Origin: Erodium maritimum
Taxonomy: Eukaryota; Streptophyta; Magnoliopsida; Geraniales; Geraniaceae
Length of the DNA: 64,000 nucleotides
NCBI GenBank assembly: GCA_963921825.1
Contig: OY997590.1
Coordinates: forward strand, 50,175,039 to 50,239,038
Reading direction: 5' to 3'
Shown here: positions 48,661 to 61,090 of the stretch, one piece after another
Layout: the number at the start of each line of letters is the position of its first letter
How positions within the stretch are numbered: the stretch's first letter is position 1
The notes under the pieces: generated by a model
Told to the model about the DNA's origin: nothing
What the model saw: the letters and a program-made list of their open reading frames with translations, nothing else
The model's database searches: none
Position numbers and translations under genes: made by a program

Positions 48661-49911
48661 ATGTACCGGGACCACAGACGGCACTTCTGGTGGCGCGGTA
48701 TGAGGAGAGCAGTCGCAGAGTTTGTGTCGAGATGCCTCGTCTGTCAGCAGGTGAAGGCCGAGCATCAGCGCCCAGCGGGATTGTTACAGCCACTACCGAT
48801 TGCTCAGTGGAAGTGGGAGCACATTACGATGGACTTCGTGTGTGGACTACCGAGGTCGCCGAAGGGAAACGACGCCGTGTGGGTGGTAGTCGACCGGTTG
48901 ACCAAGTCGGCCCACTTCCTGGCTATGAGGATGACAGACCCGATCGACAAGTTGAGCAGCTTGTATATTCAGGAGATAGTGCGTCTCCATGGGGTCCCGG
49001 TGTCGATAGTGTCTGACAGGGATCCCCGCTTCACGTCCAGGTTTTGGCCGAGCCTGCAGAAGGAATTGGGGACCGAGGTGCTACTCAGTACGGCACATCA
49101 TCCCCAGACAGACGGCCAGTCCGAGCGCACTATCCAGATATTGGAGGACATGCAGCGGGCATGTGTTCTGGATTTCAGGGGATCCTGGGAGACCAACCTG
49201 CCGTTAGCCAAGTTCGCCTACAACAACAGCTTCCAGGCCAGTATCGGGATGGCACCGTTCGAAGCGTTGTATGGGAGACCGTGTCGATCGCCAGTGTGTT
49301 GGCCAGAGGTGGGGGACAAGAGCCTGCTGGGGCCAGATCTTGTCAGAGAGACAACAGAGAAGGTCGCACTGATACGCGATCGGTTGAGGACCGCGCAGAG
49401 TCGGCAGAAGAGTTATGCCGACAGGCGACGCCGACCTCTTGAGTTTACAGTCGGGGATCACGTGTTCCTGAAGGTGAGCCCGAGGAAGGGGCTGGTACGG
49501 TTCCGACGCAGCGGGGGAAAGTTGGCTCCGCGGTACATTGGCCCGTTCGAGATCTTGGGCCGAGTGGGAGCAGTGGCTTACCGTCTAGCGTTACCACCTC
49601 AGCTTGGGAGAGTCCACAACGTCTTCCACGTATCCCAGTTGCGGCAGTAACACACAGACCCCTCCCACGTCATTGAATGGACAGATATCGAGGTGGCTGA
49701 TGATGTCTCCTATGAAGAGCAGCCGGTTCGGATCATGGACACAAGGGAGCAGTTCTTACGGGGAGGCAAGATTATCCGCCTGGTCTGAGTGCAGTGGAAA
49801 CATCACGGGGCTGAGTCGACGTGGGAACGCGAGGACGAGGTTCGCGCGAAGTATCCCAACCTGTTCGACTCCCGAGGTACGTCTGTTTTAAATTTCGCGG
49901 ACATAATTCCT
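48661..49911 (+). pseudogene. pol: Gyp-1 integrase with C-terminal chromodomain
   Basis: The zinc-binding HHCC domain begins in the preceding frame (HHS) and continues as CLVCQQVK. The core has all three acidic residues: MDFVCGLP, SDRDPRF and GQSERTIQ. The GPY/F-type module reads GPFEILGRVGAVAYRL. A TAA at 49648-49650 interrupts the link to a chromodomain-like tail (EEQPVRIMDTREQFLR, VQWKHHGAESTWERE), itself broken by TGA 49786-49788. In chromoviruses this tail directs integration towards heterochromatin marks. It runs to the polypurine tract at 49912. Confidence 0.9.
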
Positions 49912-49926
49912 TTAAGGGGGGTAGAC
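49912..49926 (+). other. Gyp-1 polypurine tract
   Basis: TTTAAGGGGGGTAGAC ends immediately before the 3' LTR (TGTAATAACC at 49927). It is the expected primer for plus-strand synthesis. Confidence 0.88.
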
Positions 49927-52812
49927 TGTAATAACCACTTTCGGTCAACGCCAGTCAAACCTGCGAAAAACAGGAAAATTTAAAAATTTTAAGACAGACA
50001 CTAAACTTAACCTAAATTGACCCCGAGGGTCATACCGGACTTAAGATGACCCCGCTAGTGACCAAAATGGGTTCCAGGGAACTCAGGGCAACTTTCTGAT
50101 CAATTTGGGAAATGTTGACTTTTCGCTGGAAAAGTCAACCGAGCGACGTTTTGGTCCATTCGAGGACCGTTTTGGATCCAAAAAGCTTAGCCGTCGTCGC
50201 AGCGGTCTTAATTGAGCCGTTTCCTTGTAGCCCGCCAAGTTTCGTAATTTCTTGTGAAAAGTGCCCGTTCGGGGCCCGAAACGTCCGATTTTCGCGAAAC
50301 TGATTGGAAAATATCAGCTTGATATTTTCCAAAAGGTGTGGGGCCCACCTTGCCACTTGTCCAACACTTGGTGGTGTTAGTTTTGGGGGGGAAATGAGTG
50401 GTGAGGGGTGTGGCCGGCCACATAGGGTTTAAAAAGAAAAAAAGTAGAATTTAGTTAGTTGTTTGTTTTAAATTAGAAAGAAGAAGAGAGTTAGAGAGAG
50501 AAGGAGAAGGAGAAGAAGAGAGAAGTTAAGAAGCTAGGGTTTGAAGGATTATCAAGCCCTTGGATCGATTCAAAGCAAGAAGAAAACGTCTTCCCCTCGT
50601 CTTCCTCTACGGTTTGTACTTAACCGATCGTCGTTTCGTTTATTTTCAAAAGCTAGGGTTTCGTTTTAAATGATGAGTTATGATTGTAGTGAATTTTGGC
50701 GTTTGTGGGAGACGTTTTAGAGGTGTTTGGAGGTTGATTTGAACGTTTTCCGGCGAGCGAGAGCTCGGGAGGAGCTCCGGCCACCTTAGGTGATGGCCGG
50801 CCACCATAGGAGGTGGCAGGCCGGACCTAGGGCCGGCCACCACCATGGTGGCGAGCCCCTTTGAAACCCTAGGTTTTAAGCCCCTTTGAAACCAAGTGGG
50901 CCGGGTGGGGCCCACGTACTCGGGTTCTCGGTTTTAGTATTCGGGAGGTTTAAAACGTTCTCCGGACCATTTATCCTTAACCGAATCGAAAATTGGAATT
51001 AAATTGGAGAAGTTGTAATTAACGGGTTTTAGAAACTTGAAACGTTAATTAATTGAATCGGAAGTCAGAATTCGATTCCGTCAAGTGCATTGGGTTCCTT
51101 GAACTATTCTAAGACCATAGAAATGAAAACGGGGGCTTTTGGAGCCCCGAAAGGCAATTTATAAAATCCGGGCAGATCCTTCATCGACAATGTCGACTAA
51201 TTGGGAAGTTTGGGAGTGATCGACATTGTCGGGGTTACGTTTGGGCGTTAAGTTTATTGAATTTCGGTTTATTCGTACTAGTTTAAAAGTGCCGTAAATT
51301 TGTGTTCTTTTAGATCGTGCTGCGGACCGAGGCAAAGGGAAGCTCGGCGAGTGACTGGGATTACATCGGGGTTTAGTGGAGCACTTTTGGAGTTATATAC
51401 GAGGTACGGAAAAGTAGCCGAATCTCGGCCCTGATTAGGGAAAGTTAACAGTAGAAATAAATGCATGTGACACCGGGGTGTCGTGGGTTGAGTAGGTTTA
51501 TTTAAATATTAGAAAAGCATGATACGGGATTGTAGCGTTTAAGAGAAAAGCATGTGACACTTAGTAGTGTCGTAGGAATAGAGAACTTAGCGATATTAGT
51601 ATTACTGGAGGCATATGACCATGCCCGGAGGTTGACTGTTTAATTTATGTCTTGGGTGGCCATGAGAGCCTGTATTTGATTGTTGGTGTCTTGGGTGGCC
51701 ATGAGAGCCCGTGTATTTAAATTGGTGTCTTGGGTGGCCATGAGAGCCCGTGTATTTAAATTGGTGTCTTGGGTGGCCATGAGTGCCCGTGTTTTACTGT
51801 TGGTGTTTTGGGGTGGCCGTGAGTGCCGTGGGGTCGTTGAACCCGATTTTGACCGTTGGTGTGTCTTGAGTGGCCGTGAGTGCCCGTGGGGTTGTTGAAC
51901 CCGAGTCTTGACCGTTGGTATGTCTTGAGTGGCAGTGAGTGCCCGTGGGGTTGTTGAACCCGAGTCTTGACTGTTGAGGTGTCTTGAGTGGCCTTGAGTG
52001 CCTGTGTGATTGAACTTGCCTGTGATTGTGATTGTGGTTACCTGATGTTGTGAGTTCGAAAGGTCGACAGCCTGATCCGACTTAGTGTCGATGAATTGCG
52101 ATAGGTCGACAGCCTAATCCGACTTAGTGTCGATGAACTGCGATAGGTCGACAGCCTGATCCGACTTAGTGTCGATGAATTGCGATATGTCGATAGCCTG
52201 ATTCGACTTCGTGTCGAGGAATTGCGATAGGTCGATCCTGGACCTGATTGAGATTGATTACCGAACAGCTGGTGTGCGATCCTTTGTGATCTTGTTTGGT
52301 GTTGTGTAGTCCTTCTGTCGTGTCCTTGGAGGAAGTCGTCGATAGTTGTGTCGGGTCTACATTACTTTATCGAGTGTTGAGTCTGTTGAGGAAAGTAACG
52401 GGTTGTGGGTCAGTTGGGTACTTGAGTTGGGGACTGTAGTCCCGGTGTTGGGTTTGGTTTTAGTGTTACTGGCTTTATCTACTAATTATGCCATAGTCAG
52501 TCTGTTATCCGTGGTGGTGAGCGAACGCTCACCCTAGCTGCTTTTCCTACAGGTACTGATCGCCGGACAGACTAGGTTAGTTCTTGAAGTTCATGGAGCT
52601 TGGAGCGGAGACTGGTCTTTATTTTGTTGAGTCTAGTGACGGATATTGTACCTTGTTCACTGTTGGAACGTTCTTTTGTACTGTAAATACTATTATTTTT
52701 GATGACTTAATGGTAATTTCAAAGTATTTATTCAAAATTGGTTTCAAGTGTTTTTTTTATGTTTTTAAATGTTCGTGTCCCGAGATCGGTTTACTGAAAT
52801 TGGGGCGTGACA
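49927..52812 (+). repeat. Gyp-1 3' LTR
   Basis: It matches 41006-43835 closely, with two visible indels: extra GGCCGGCC-rich sequence at about 50750-50870, and a short loss near 51175. It contains the 42-bp array (52062-52229) and the same hairpin (52517-52532). Confidence 0.95.
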
Positions 52813-52817
52813 TAGGA

Positions 52818-52878
52818 TGTGTCAAAAGTTTTAAACACAACCAGACAAGTAAAAACGGGTCATGTCCGATACCTCCCA
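52818..52878 (+). mobile_element. Cop-E leader fragment 2
   Basis: It resumes the leader after the TAGGA duplication (TGTGTCAAAAGTTTTAAACACAACC, compare about 3246 in Cop-A) and stops at CCTCCCA, where Cop-G begins. Confidence 0.85.
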
Positions 52879-54605
52879 TGTTGGAACTCGATGTCGTGGA
52901 CATGTTAAACACAAAATGAAGCGGAAGATTAACCACGAATCAATCGAGATGAATCTACCAAATATGAAAAACAAGTCTGAAAATTCAGCAAAGGTTTGTG
53001 TACATCACCTTTGCAAGTGCTTCATCTTTCAGCTCGTTTATCTAGAAAACGAACCATTGAAATTCAAATCCCTTTGGTCAGATTGAAGACTCTTACGTGG
53101 AGAACGTTCACTCAAAAAATCAGCTTCATCGGACCTCGGATGAACATCCGATCGTGCTCTTGAAAGTGATTGGTGGGACAAAACTGTGCTGAAAATCAGC
53201 ACCCTCTACTTGTCCGAAATTGGTTCAATAACACCAAACTTTGAATGGCTTGAGCCCATTGGACGCCTACGTATCCTTAATGGAATCAAAGCCAACGTAT
53301 TTCTTGAGTTTGTAAGCTCAAGAACATGCAACAATGGAACTTGCAGCTTCTTGGAGGAGTTTGCAAAGATGAGAGAGTTACACCATTTGTGCTGAAATTT
53401 TCTTCTCTTATTTGCATGTTGTGTCTTGCCAACACCCCTTGCATGTAGACTTAAGTGGAAGAGGTCACCTCACTTAATCTACATCAAGTTGCCAAGTGTC
53501 CATGCTACTTTGCATGGTAGACTTAATAAACTAAGCTAGTTTATTAACTAGTGGAAAGTGGGTCCAACCCACTTAGTCAACCTTTGAACGTTGGTTCTTG
53601 TTGGGACTAGCCCATGTGGGCCGGTCATGGGCCTCTCCATGAGAGCCCATACCGAGCCCACCATGCTAGCCCGTCCACTATGGCAATTCCCGACACGACT
53701 CCCTCCAAGCCAATCCACTTGCGTTCTTATCGAGTTACAAACTTATGGTGTGACCCTTAGGTCTATGCATGTCGGTAAGATCAATGTAAAATCCCATTTT
53801 ACTTGATCTTACTAATGTGGCGACTGACGAGACTGAGTATCGCCCGACCCTGCATAACGAATCGCCCCCTGTCGATTCTGACCTTTCAGCCGTCCTTGTC
53901 ATTATCCCTTATCACTGATATCCTGATTGAGATAAGGCATAGAGCTTTCATCCTTCTTATCCTTAATCACTGTTCCTTGATATGTGAGATGACTGGCCCT
54001 TATGATATCCCATATCATGCGCATGGCCATGCTTTTTCGTCAGTCACTCTCGATCAAGCGGCCGTGAACAAGATATCTTTCCCATACTGTAGTATGATGG
54101 ATACATCCCTTAGCCGCCTATCATGTCACTCATGTAGTCATTCCCCAAGCCAATCCTGGCCGTTATGGAAGCCCAGTCATGGTGCAACGTTGGGCTTTCA
54201 GGTCAAACTTGGTTGTTTACTGCATATAAATCATATAGACTCCTCGGTCTAAGGATACCTAACAAACAACGACTCTGAACATGTTCATGACCTAATCTAT
54301 GGAACATATTCAGGTCGGGTCGTCCAACATCATGTCCCACACATGATGTTTATGATCAGACTCCGGAAACCTTTCCTATGGCCAATAGAACGTAAGCCAT
54401 CAAGAGTCATCTTTCATACTAGTCGCTTCTAGCGAAGACTATTGACTAGGGACTCCGTCGAGTGTGATTCATCCGGATCTATGGTTCTATTCGCATAGTG
54501 GGCATAGATCGGAAACACATACGACATATTACTTCAACACTTAAGTAATATCAAAAGCCGCTTTGTTATATTGCCAACGATGATATTTACATTTACGATT
54601 GGGCT
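52879..54605 (-). repeat. Cop-G 3' LTR, outer part truncated by an internal deletion
   Basis: It matches 61091-62830 closely and stops at ATTTACGATTGGGCT, where the other copy continues ATGGGCATAAATGCTAACA. Reverse-transcriptase sequence follows directly. Conserved hairpin 1 is at 54327-54335/54341-54349. Confidence 0.9.
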
Positions 54606-55016
54606 CCCAAGGGTCAGACTGATGTCTGCTGGTACACCACAAGGCATACAAGACATCCAGTCTCGTATATGTCATGCATGTATGATCGATCCTGCCCCTC
54701 CCAGGCGCAAGGGATTCGCATCATCCTTTTCAGCTCATCAGGTGTTTTAGGACACTGAGTCTTGATGATATTAATGCCATGACGAGCGGGTAAGAATCCT
54801 TTGTTTGAATCGAGCATTGAGAACCTACTCAATGCATTGTTCACTTTGGTGCTCTGACTTAATCCCAAGACCCTCTTGGTGCGATCTCTATATATCTTAA
54901 TCCCTAAGATATAAGCAGACTCGCCTAAGTCCATCGCGAAACACGTCCCCTCCAAGCTTTTGGTCTCGTTTAAATCAGGGACGTCGATTCCGATAAGTAG
55001 TATGTTATCGACATAC
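54606..55016 (-). pseudogene. pol: Cop-G reverse transcriptase, C-terminal piece
   Basis: In sense order it starts YVDNILLIGIDVPDLNET at the solo-LTR junction and runs through DLGESAYILGIKIYRDRTKRVLGLSQ to SYMHDIYETGCL, ending at about 54614. The catalytic motif is present but reads YVDN: the second Asp is Asn, one G-to-A change. RNase H is deleted. Confidence 0.85.
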
Positions 55017-56703
55017 TGTTAGTCTTAGTGCCCGTAGTTCAATCCTAAATGTCCAAATGTATATATCATCGTTAGCAATAAAATTAAAGCGGTTTTATAT
55101 TACTTATGTGTTGGAGTAATATATCGATGTGTGCTCTGAACTATGCCCACCATGCGAATAGAACCATAGATCGAGATAGATCACACTCGATGGGTCCCTA
55201 GTCAACAAAGCTTCACTAGAAGCGACTAGTATGAAAGATGGCTCTTTATGGCTTACGTTCTGTTAGTCATTGGAATGGAATTCCGGAGTCTGATCATAGA
55301 TATCATGTGGGACATGATATTGGACGACCCGCCCTGAATATGTGCCATAGATTAAGTCATGAACATATTCAGTGTTGTAGCTTGTCATGTATCCTTAGAC
55401 CAAGGAGTCTTTGTGATCGCTATGTAGTCAACAACTGAGTTTGACCTGAGCCTAACGTTGTCCGTAACAGGGCTTCCATAACGGCCAGGATTGGCTTGGG
55501 GACAGGCTACATGAGTGACACGAAAGACGGCTAAGGGATTTATCCCTCATACTAAGGTATGGGAAAGATATCGGTTCTCGGCCACTTGATCGAGAGTGAC
55601 TGGAAGAATAGCATGGCCATGAACATGATATTGGGTATCATATCTTCAGTCATCTCACATATCAAGGAACGGTGATCGAGAATAATAAGGATGACGGCTC
55701 TATGCCTTATCTCAATTAGGATATCGGAGATAAAAGGATGATGACAGGGACGACGGAAAGGTTAGAATCGACAGGGTCGATTCGTTATGTAGTGTCAGGC
55801 AATACTAAAGTCTCGTTAGTTGCCACTTAAATAGGATCAAGTAAAATGGGATTTTACGTTGATCTATTGACATGCATAAACCTAAGGGTCACACCGGAGG
55901 ATGAAACTCATTGACACATTTATGGAGAATGGGCAAAAGGGAGTTGTCTCGGGACATGACCAAAACTGGGTTTTGGGTCATGCGCCCGTAAGTGAATAGG
56001 ACTTTACGGATCGAGACAAGGCTTGGAGTCTTGGGATTGATCGCGTCGGATAATGTTGGACATTTCCGGTATGGAAGGCATGGAGGCGATGAGCGAATCA
56101 CGGGACCTCGTTGGAAATGGCCACGGGCCATGTTCCAAGAGGCCCATGAAAGGCCCATGCAACCAAGGCCCATGGAACTAATTAATCAAGTCTTGATTAA
56201 TTAGTACTAAGTAAGCAAGACAAGGATTAAGGTGTTGGTGATTCACCACCTAACCCAATCTTGTCTTGCCATACTTTGTCCTATTTACACCTTACTTGAC
56301 ACCATACTTGTCACATGCCTTTAGTTGGACAAGTATGGGTTTTGTTATGTTTAAGTCATCTTTTTTCAACATAACAAACACAAGACAAGAATAGGAAACA
56401 CATTTTCTCTCCCTCTTCCATGGCCATTTCGGGTTTGGCTAGTTTCCACCTCCATGTTTGTGTTCTTGAGTCCTCAAAGAGAAGAACTACGTGGCTTTGA
56501 TTCCCATGTGGATACGTAGGCGTCTTGGAGACTCAAGCCAATCATTCGTTAACCGGTGTTCTTGTTTTGGTAAGAACTAGTGCTGAATTTTTCTCTTGTA
56601 AATCCATTCTTTGTTAGTTGTTTCATGGTTTTAATCGTCTCTTGGTTTTATTGATTTTCCGCTGCGAGTTGGTTCATCTCCAACCCTACCTCGAGACCCA
56701 ACA
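55017..56703 (+). mobile_element. Copia solo LTR of the Cop-A family
   Basis: It runs TGTTAGTCTTAGTG to GAGACCCAACA (1687 bp) with perfect CATAC duplications at 55012-55016 and 56704-56708. No internal sequence is present. The intact duplications indicate insertion followed by recombination between the element's own LTRs. It lies inside the YVDN codons of the Cop-G reverse transcriptase. Confidence 0.96.
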
Positions 56704-57544
56704 CATACAGCACCAGAAAGACAATCTTACTCCCACTAGCCTTCTTATAAACGCAAGGGTCATCTTTGTTCTTGACAAAGCCAAATCCAGTTACAGCTTC
56801 ATCAAAACTAAGATTCCAACTCCGATAAGCTTGTTTCAATCCACAAATGGATTTCAACAACTTATAAATCTATCCCTTATTCTTCGGATCGTCAAAACCT
56901 TCGGGCTGAGACATAAAACGTCCTCAGTCAAATTCCCGTTTAAAAGCGGTTTTGACATCCACTTTCCATATCTCGTAATAAAGATACGAGACTTTTTCAA
57001 GAAGAATTTAGATAGATTTGACCATAGCCACTGGTGAGAAGGTTTCCTCATAGTCAATCCACAGGATCTGTCTATAACCTTTTGCAACCAATCGGGCTTT
57101 GTAGGTTAGAGGTTGCCATCCATGTCCATCTTCACCTTGAAGATCCATTTGCATCCGATGGTGCTCACACCATCGATGGGATCAACCAGTTCCCAGACTT
57201 GGTTATCCGACATGGATTGCATTTCCTCCCTTATGGCTCCCAGCCATAACTCGGAGTCGGGCCCATCCACGGCTTCTTGGAAATGTGGCTGGATCCTCAT
57301 GATCCACCATTAGCTCACAGTCACCTCCAGATACAAAACAACCATATCTCGAAGGTGGGTGACTAATCCTTCCAGATTTCCTCGGACCGTCAGGAATTGT
57401 TACAGGAGTTGGTTCTTGCTCTACGACCCTTTCAGGCTTCTCTACTGGGTTGTCATGTGGTTCAGAGGCATCTATACCATCTTGAACTTCTTCTAGATGT
57501 ACAACCCTCCCACTGACGTCTTTGAAAACAAATTCCCTTTGCAC
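56704..57544 (-). pseudogene. pol: Cop-G reverse transcriptase, N-terminal piece
   Basis: In sense order, 57544-57203 and 57300-57106 give the start (ELWLGAIREEMQSMSDNQVW, CKWIFKVKMDMDG). Frameshifted pieces near 57087-56854 follow, then 56860-56709 (SICGLKQAYRSW, DEAVTGFGFV, VYKKASGSKIVFLVLYV). It stops at the solo LTR, within YV. Confidence 0.84.
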
Positions 57545-58520
57545 AAAGACCCCATCCGAGTGACGAACACCATGTTCTCACTGGGTTTGTAGAAGTAGTA
57601 TCCCCTTGTTTCCTTGGGATACCCCACGAAGGTGCATTTATCAGATCCTGTTTTGAGCTTACTGTGAACTAACCACTTCACATAAGCCTCGCAACCCCAA
57701 ATCTTTAGGAATGACAAAACGGGCTTCCCCCCGTGCCATTTCTCAAATGGTGTCCCTTCCACACACTTCGTAGGAGTCTGATTCAAAATGAATACGGCCG
57801 TCTCTAGAGCATAACCCCAGAAAGAGATAGGGAGATCAGTCCTACTGATCATGGACCAGACCATTGTCCAACAATGTCCGATTTTTCTGTTCCGCTACAC
57901 CTCTCAACTACGGTGTCCCGGGAGCAGTCCATTCCGAAGGATCCCATTCTCTTTTAGATGATCTAAAACTCTGTAGTTAAGTATTCTCCCATTCGATCCA
58001 ATCGAAGAGCCTTAATACTTTTCTCGAGCTGGTTTTCTACTTCAGTCTTGAACTCTTTGAGTTTATCAAAAGTTTTAGACTTATGCCTGATCGAATAGAC
58101 ATAATCACATATACTGCAACCGTTATTAGATGTGATAAAGTAGCTAAAACCCCTCCTGGCAAGCGAAATTATTGGTCTACACACTTCCGAGTGTATCATC
58201 CCAATAATTCACCCGCCCTTTCACCGCGATCGATGAAGGGCGCTTTAGTCATTTCGCTTCAACAAACAAGCCTTGCATTTATTATTCGAATGGACCTCAA
58301 TGTCCGCACTTGTGAAGTGCTGATATGCGTTTCTTGATTATGAGACCTAAATGACAGTGCCTTAACAGAGTATGGTCTAAATTATCGGATTTAGACATTT
58401 TGGTATCAACCTTATGAATAGAGCTTGAGGCATTTTCACCATATCCAATATGTACAATCCTCCAACCATGTTTGTTTAAACATATCATTGCATAGAATAT
58501 TGAAAATCCAATTTCCAATA
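57545..58520 (-). pseudogene. pol: Cop-G integrase remnant with catalytic Glu retained
   Basis: In sense order, the pre-integrase zinc region lies near 58450-58230 (CHLG, LHKCGH). The core is 58199-57963 (ITSNNGCS in place of the usual TDDYS, LRLDRMGEYLTTEF). The third catalytic block near 57900-57880 reads GVAEQKNRTLLD, keeping Glu where the Cop-A lineage has Lys. The C-terminal part is 57864-57493 (SFLKIWGCEAYVK, FVGYPKETRGYYFY). The first Asp pair is lost, so this copy is also dead. Confidence 0.8.
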
Positions 58521-59441
58521 TCCATATTATATCCTTCGGTGTCTAACATGGATACAAATATAATGATCCTAATAGGTATGCAATATATATCGTTTAGAAC
58601 ACAACAAGGCAATTTGGATGATGAAGACCCATGGATCCTACAGTAGTCGCTAGAACCCTTACTTGTTGTCCACTCTGAGGTCCAATTTGTTCTTCTCCAA
58701 TCATCTCCTACCTTCCAACCACTACACGTTAGTGCGTATGTGAGATTCACCCTTGGTATCCAATACCCATGAATCTTTGGAAGTAGCGAGATGTAGCTCT
58801 ATCAGGTTAATACCTAAAGATGGCGCAGTCCCACTGCCCTTCTTTAGATCATCCTGGTTTTTCCCGCAATTCCGAATCCAATGATCAGGCTTCAGGCAAT
58901 AGAAATAGACAATCTCATCCTCCTTAGCCTTCCTTGAGGACCCACGGTCCTTAGAGGGTTAGGAGCGATCGTGTGTCTCATCTTTCTTGCCAAGTGCACA
59001 GGGGCCTTGCCCTTGCCACTACCAGTTTCCCTCCCGAAACTGGATCCCTTTCTGACCATCAGAATATCCTTGGATCCTAGATCCCTGACATTCTTCTCAG
59101 CAGTTACAAACGTTCCATGTAACTCTGACTTGGTGTTTTCCATATCGTGCATATGATAGCTCACGATGAACTCATCATACACACGAGGAAGCGAGCGCAG
59201 ACCCATGTCTGTTTCTATCTCCGACAATATCTTAAGACCCAGTCAATTAAGATGTTCGAGATGCCCCTTCATTTTCTGGACATAAGGGACAACCTTATCA
59301 AGGATATGTCCTTCGCGTTTAGAATTTGAGGACTATCCTCAAAACTCTGTACCAGTCCAGATAGTTTGTCCCATTAAGCATGACCCCGTCAAGTATGGTT
59401 TTCAATGACAAACTATCGTTGTACGCTGATGTGTTAGCCAT
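58521..59441 (-). pseudogene. gag: Cop-G gag-protease remnant, longer gag than the Cop-A lineage
   Basis: In sense order, gag begins at 59441 (MANTSAYNDSLSLKTILD, NGTNYLDWYR). It continues through a segment absent from Cop-A (59227-58892: SLPRVYDEFIVSYHMHDMENTKSELHG, then a basic GSGKGKAP stretch). The zinc knuckle lies near 58900-58860 and has its first Cys changed to Tyr but the last Cys kept. One LDDLKKG-type unit is present instead of three. The protease region follows to 58521. Several frameshifts are present. Confidence 0.8.
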
Positions 59442-61090
59442 TTTGATCCACACGACAAAGTGAATTTAATCAGTAAACTGAATAAATCATGAAGATCGAG
59501 TTCAAAACACCGACAGTCGATTCTAAACCTATAGAATCTTGAACCAAGAACCTTGATTCCCTCGATTGAGCTGAACTAATGCTCACCACTCAATCGAACT
59601 ATGTAGGCCGGACTCCATCCGATCACATCCAATGTGACTCTTGGCTAGGGTATGTACTTTAAGTACACGACTTACCCTATCCGATACCCTAGCTCAGCCC
59701 TAGCTGAGAATCGTAGTCGGGTCCACCAATTTTCAACTATGGCCTGTCACTATGTAGGTGCTCCGCTAATGCGCACGACACCCACATATGCTGACCAAAC
59801 TTACTACAACGCCTTCCTATGGACGCTCCGCTAATGCGCACGACACCCATAGGTCGATGAAGTAGGAAGTTGTCGATAAATTGGGAGGTATCTGACATGA
59901 CCCGTTTTTACTTGTCTCGTCGTGTTTGAACTTTTGGCACATCATCGATGCGATGAGAACGTCAACTACATTCCAAATGTAATGACTTCTCCAATTACAT
60001 CCAATGTAATTCTTCCTTCGAACCCGTCTACTACATCCAATGCAAAGACGGTTCAAGGGCTCCTAACAAACGATCTAAAACCAATTTTATCTTTGCATGT
60101 GAGGTGATTTGCTTGAAAGTTTAAATCTAAGCATGCATTCTAACCATACAATCATGCATAATTTAAACCAAGCATCAAGCATAAACACGTGCACGTCAAA
60201 GCCCCCTAAACTATTCCCAACCCGGTCTTGAGCAATCTTGACTTCAAGCCGACGACGTGGGCCTCCCACTCGCCTCTTGACGTCCATCTACTCCAAGCCG
60301 TTTCCTGCGGTCTCCCACTCGCCTCTTGAGCTTCTTCGTCTCCAAGCCGGCGAAAACGGTTACAATAAAATACACGACTCGTAGGTTGGAAAATAATAAT
60401 TATTACAAACAAGTGGTACGATGACCACACCTTTAAAAGAATAATTACACGCTAACACTATCGGCACGCAGTCCGAGAAAAGCGATAAAATTACCCGGGG
60501 CTTAATAATGTGCACCATGCATAATCATCACATCATACAGCGTGTTATCAAACAGCGTGCTATCAAATAGCGAGATATGAATGATTTTAATTAGCTTCCA
60601 AGTTTCGAAAATTATTACACGGTTTATCGAAACCGGTTTCAAAAATGAATTTTCCGAACGTTTAATTTTGTGGTTCATCATGGCGGTTCCAAACTCGTCG
60701 CAATTCCCCAAATGGTTTAGCCCCGGCGTTCTAACTATCCAATAGTCACGACTCGGCCTAGCTCCGTCCAACGGAGCCCCATCCGGTCACGTGATCGGCT
60801 CCCCGAGAGTCCCGGTCTCGTGACTCCAAAATTAAACATTGTTCGAAAAAATCAGATTTGATTTTATTTTGAAAATCACCAATTTCATGCATAAAACCCA
60901 CATGCAAGAAATTAAATCATTTTATTAATCAAGCATGCAACCATATATGCAAAAACATGAAATTAAGAAGCTAACATGCATTTTTAAGCACTTTAAATAA
61001 AAAAACCAGCAAGCACTCCAAATTTTCCAGCACCAAAACTCAAAATTTCAGCTCTTGTTTTGCCCGTTGGTAGCCAAGCTCTGATACCAC
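59442..61090 (-). other. Cop-G leader and primer site
   Basis: It contains the duplicated 24-nt leader motif at 59760-59783 and 59825-59848 with 65-bp period, the GGATGTA-type repeats (about 59940-60050), and the primer-site complement ending at about 61089. There is no coding sequence. Confidence 0.82.

Larger units (their letters stand above)
41006..52812 (+). mobile_element. Gyp-1: complete chromodomain Ty3/gypsy element, coding-dead
   Basis: The element is 11.8 kb and flanked by perfect TAGGA duplications (41001-41005 and 52813-52817). LTRs are 41006-43835 and 49927-52812 (about 2.83 and 2.89 kb), both TGTAATAACC...GGGGCGTGACA. The primer site is 43839-43850 and the polypurine tract 49912-49926. 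Domain order is gag, protease, reverse transcriptase, RNase H, integrase, chromodomain, which marks it as a chromovirus. The long LTRs and layout suggest the Tekay/Del clade (inference). It sits in the Cop-E leader. Confidence 0.96.
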
